A stretch of 6,612 nucleotides of DNA, from assembly GCA_900552225.1 (NCBI GenBank), contig URYX01000097.1, positions 1 to 6,612 on the forward strand, given 5' to 3'. Below the pieces are notes generated by a model that was not told where the DNA came from, made no database searches, and saw only the letters and a program-made list of their open reading frames with translations. Positions 6,044-6,612 of the stretch are shown here, in pieces (the first letter of the stretch is position 1; the number at the start of each line of letters is the position of its first letter). The translations under genes and the position numbers were made by a program. The DNA is from an uncultured Oscillospiraceae bacterium (GTDB taxonomy: Bacteria; Bacillota; Clostridia; Oscillospirales; Acutalibacteraceae).

Positions 6044-6562
6044 TCAGGCCTTGCTCATCGGCATAATCCAGTTATGCGGCAGCACCTTGGCCAGCACCCG
6101 GTAAAATTTGAAGAACAGCCGCGGCGTATACACCGTTTTCCCCTGCTCCGCCTTGCGGAGCGATACCTCCGCCACCTTGCGCGGATCACAGTAGGGCAGC
6201 GTATCAAAGGTCTTGGAAACGCCCTTTTCAATTCCCGCAACCGGCAAAAACTCCGTTGACATCGGCCCCGGACACACCGCCGTCACGCTGATGCCGCGGG
6301 AACGCAGCTCATAGCCGAGCGACTTGGTAAAGCTCAGCACATAGGCCTTGGTGGAGCAATACACCGTCATACGCGGATTCGGCGCAAACGATGCAATGGA
6401 GCAAACGTTGAGAATATGCCCGCCGGGCTCCATATGCTGCAGCGTGATGGTCGTCAGCGCGGTCAGTGCCCGCACGTTGACATCCACCATCCGGGTCTGG
6501 GACGGATAATTCATATCGTATAAATCCCCGATGGTACCGAGTCCGGCGTTATTGATGAGCAT
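6044..6562 (-). CDS. Short-chain dehydrogenase/reductase (SDR), N-terminus cut off by the contig end
   Basis: Only 172 C-terminal residues are present; family members usually have about 250-270, so roughly 85-90 residues with the TGxxxGxG nucleotide-binding motif are missing. The visible part starts inside the LINNAG motif (2-7 of the fragment). It has the tetrad: N29 in VDVNV, S55 in LNVCSIASF, Y68 and K72 in YCSTK. VCPGPMSTEF matches the PGxxxT segment after the active site. It is a classical NAD(P)-dependent oxidoreductase with an unknown substrate. The C-terminus FFKFYRVLAKVLPHNWIMPMSKA is hydrophobic and basic, which could be membrane-associated (inference). The upstream codons reading MYKRQ come from the adapter at 6563-6612 and are not protein. 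The Met at 6562 is internal, not a start. Confidence 0.9.
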   Translation of the reverse strand: MLINNAGLGTIGDLYDMNYPSQTRMVDVNVRALTALTTITLQHMEPGGHILNVCSIASFAPNPRMTVYCSTKAYVLSFTKSLGYELRSRGISVTAVCPGPMSTEFLPVAGIEKGVSKTFDTLPYCDPRKVAEVSLRKAEQGKTVYTPRLFFKFYRVLAKVLPHNWIMPMSKA

Positions 6563-6612
6563 CTGTCTCTTATACACATCTCCGAGCCCACGAGACCTCT
6601 CTACATCTCGTA
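6563..6612. other. Illumina Nextera adapter contamination at the contig end
   Basis: Positions 6563-6581 are the 19-base Tn5 mosaic end CTGTCTCTTATACACATCT. CCGAGCCCACGAGAC (6582-6596) is the rest of the Nextera read-2 adapter. CTCTCTAC (6597-6604) matches the i7 index known as N707, and ATCTCGTA (6605-6612) begins the P7 flow-cell sequence. This is read-through of a short insert into the library adapter, so genomic sequence ends at 6562. These bases should be trimmed and not annotated as biology. Confidence 0.97.

Noticed and set aside
5042..6259. 405-residue plus-strand open frame across 5042-6259
   Set aside because: It is a shadow in GC-rich sequence: rich in His, Arg and Cys, crossing the terminator and antisense to two genes with clear family motifs.
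6563..6577. MYKRQ as the N-terminus of the SDR protein
   Set aside because: These codons are the reverse complement of the Nextera mosaic end, not genomic DNA.
1..6612. CRISPR array, tRNA/rRNA genes, insertion sequence or phage genes
   Set aside because: I found no spaced direct repeats, no tRNA-like cloverleaf, and no transposase, integrase or phage structural motifs on either strand. The only transposon-derived sequence is the library adapter.

Overview
The window looks like the end of a short-read assembly contig from a high-GC member of the Bacillota, most likely Clostridia of the Oscillospiraceae type. That placement is an inference. It rests on the protein families (DUF1538 paired with a PII-like protein, a short LURP-one-like protein, a lipoprotein with an NlpC/P60 domain), the AGGAGG-type ribosome binding sites, the frequent TTG/GTG starts and the GC-rich third codon positions. 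The last 50 bases are not genomic. They are an Illumina Nextera adapter, including index and flow-cell sequence.

Layout. On the minus strand, 2121 to 1, a two-gene operon encodes a 513-residue polytopic membrane protein with two DUF1538 repeats. It is followed, with a 2-base overlap, by a tandem PII-like protein that runs off the left edge. The AT-rich gap 2122-2396 carries two back-to-back promoters, one for each direction. On the plus strand, 2397-5210, are an O-antigen-ligase/polymerase-like membrane protein, a sugar phosphate isomerase/epimerase-like TIM barrel and a LURP-one-related (YxjI-like) small protein. The last two are closely spaced. A bidirectional hairpin terminator at 5241-5292 separates this group from a convergent minus-strand pair: a short-chain dehydrogenase, cut at its 5' end by the contig end, and then a lipoprotein with an NlpC/P60-like domain.

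How the genes may work together. The overlap of the PII-like and DUF1538 genes suggests a small effector-binding trimer that gates or senses a membrane transporter of unknown substrate, by analogy with GlnK-AmtB. This is the best candidate for an undescribed system here. Both proteins are internally duplicated. The second notable point is the NlpC/P60-like lipoprotein: all three positions of the usual catalytic triad appear to be replaced (Cys to Asn, His to Tyr, His to Ala), so it is probably a non-catalytic cell-wall-binding protein. The plus-strand genes show no obvious single pathway. The ligase and the sugar isomerase could both serve surface glycan metabolism, but nothing in the sequence proves it.
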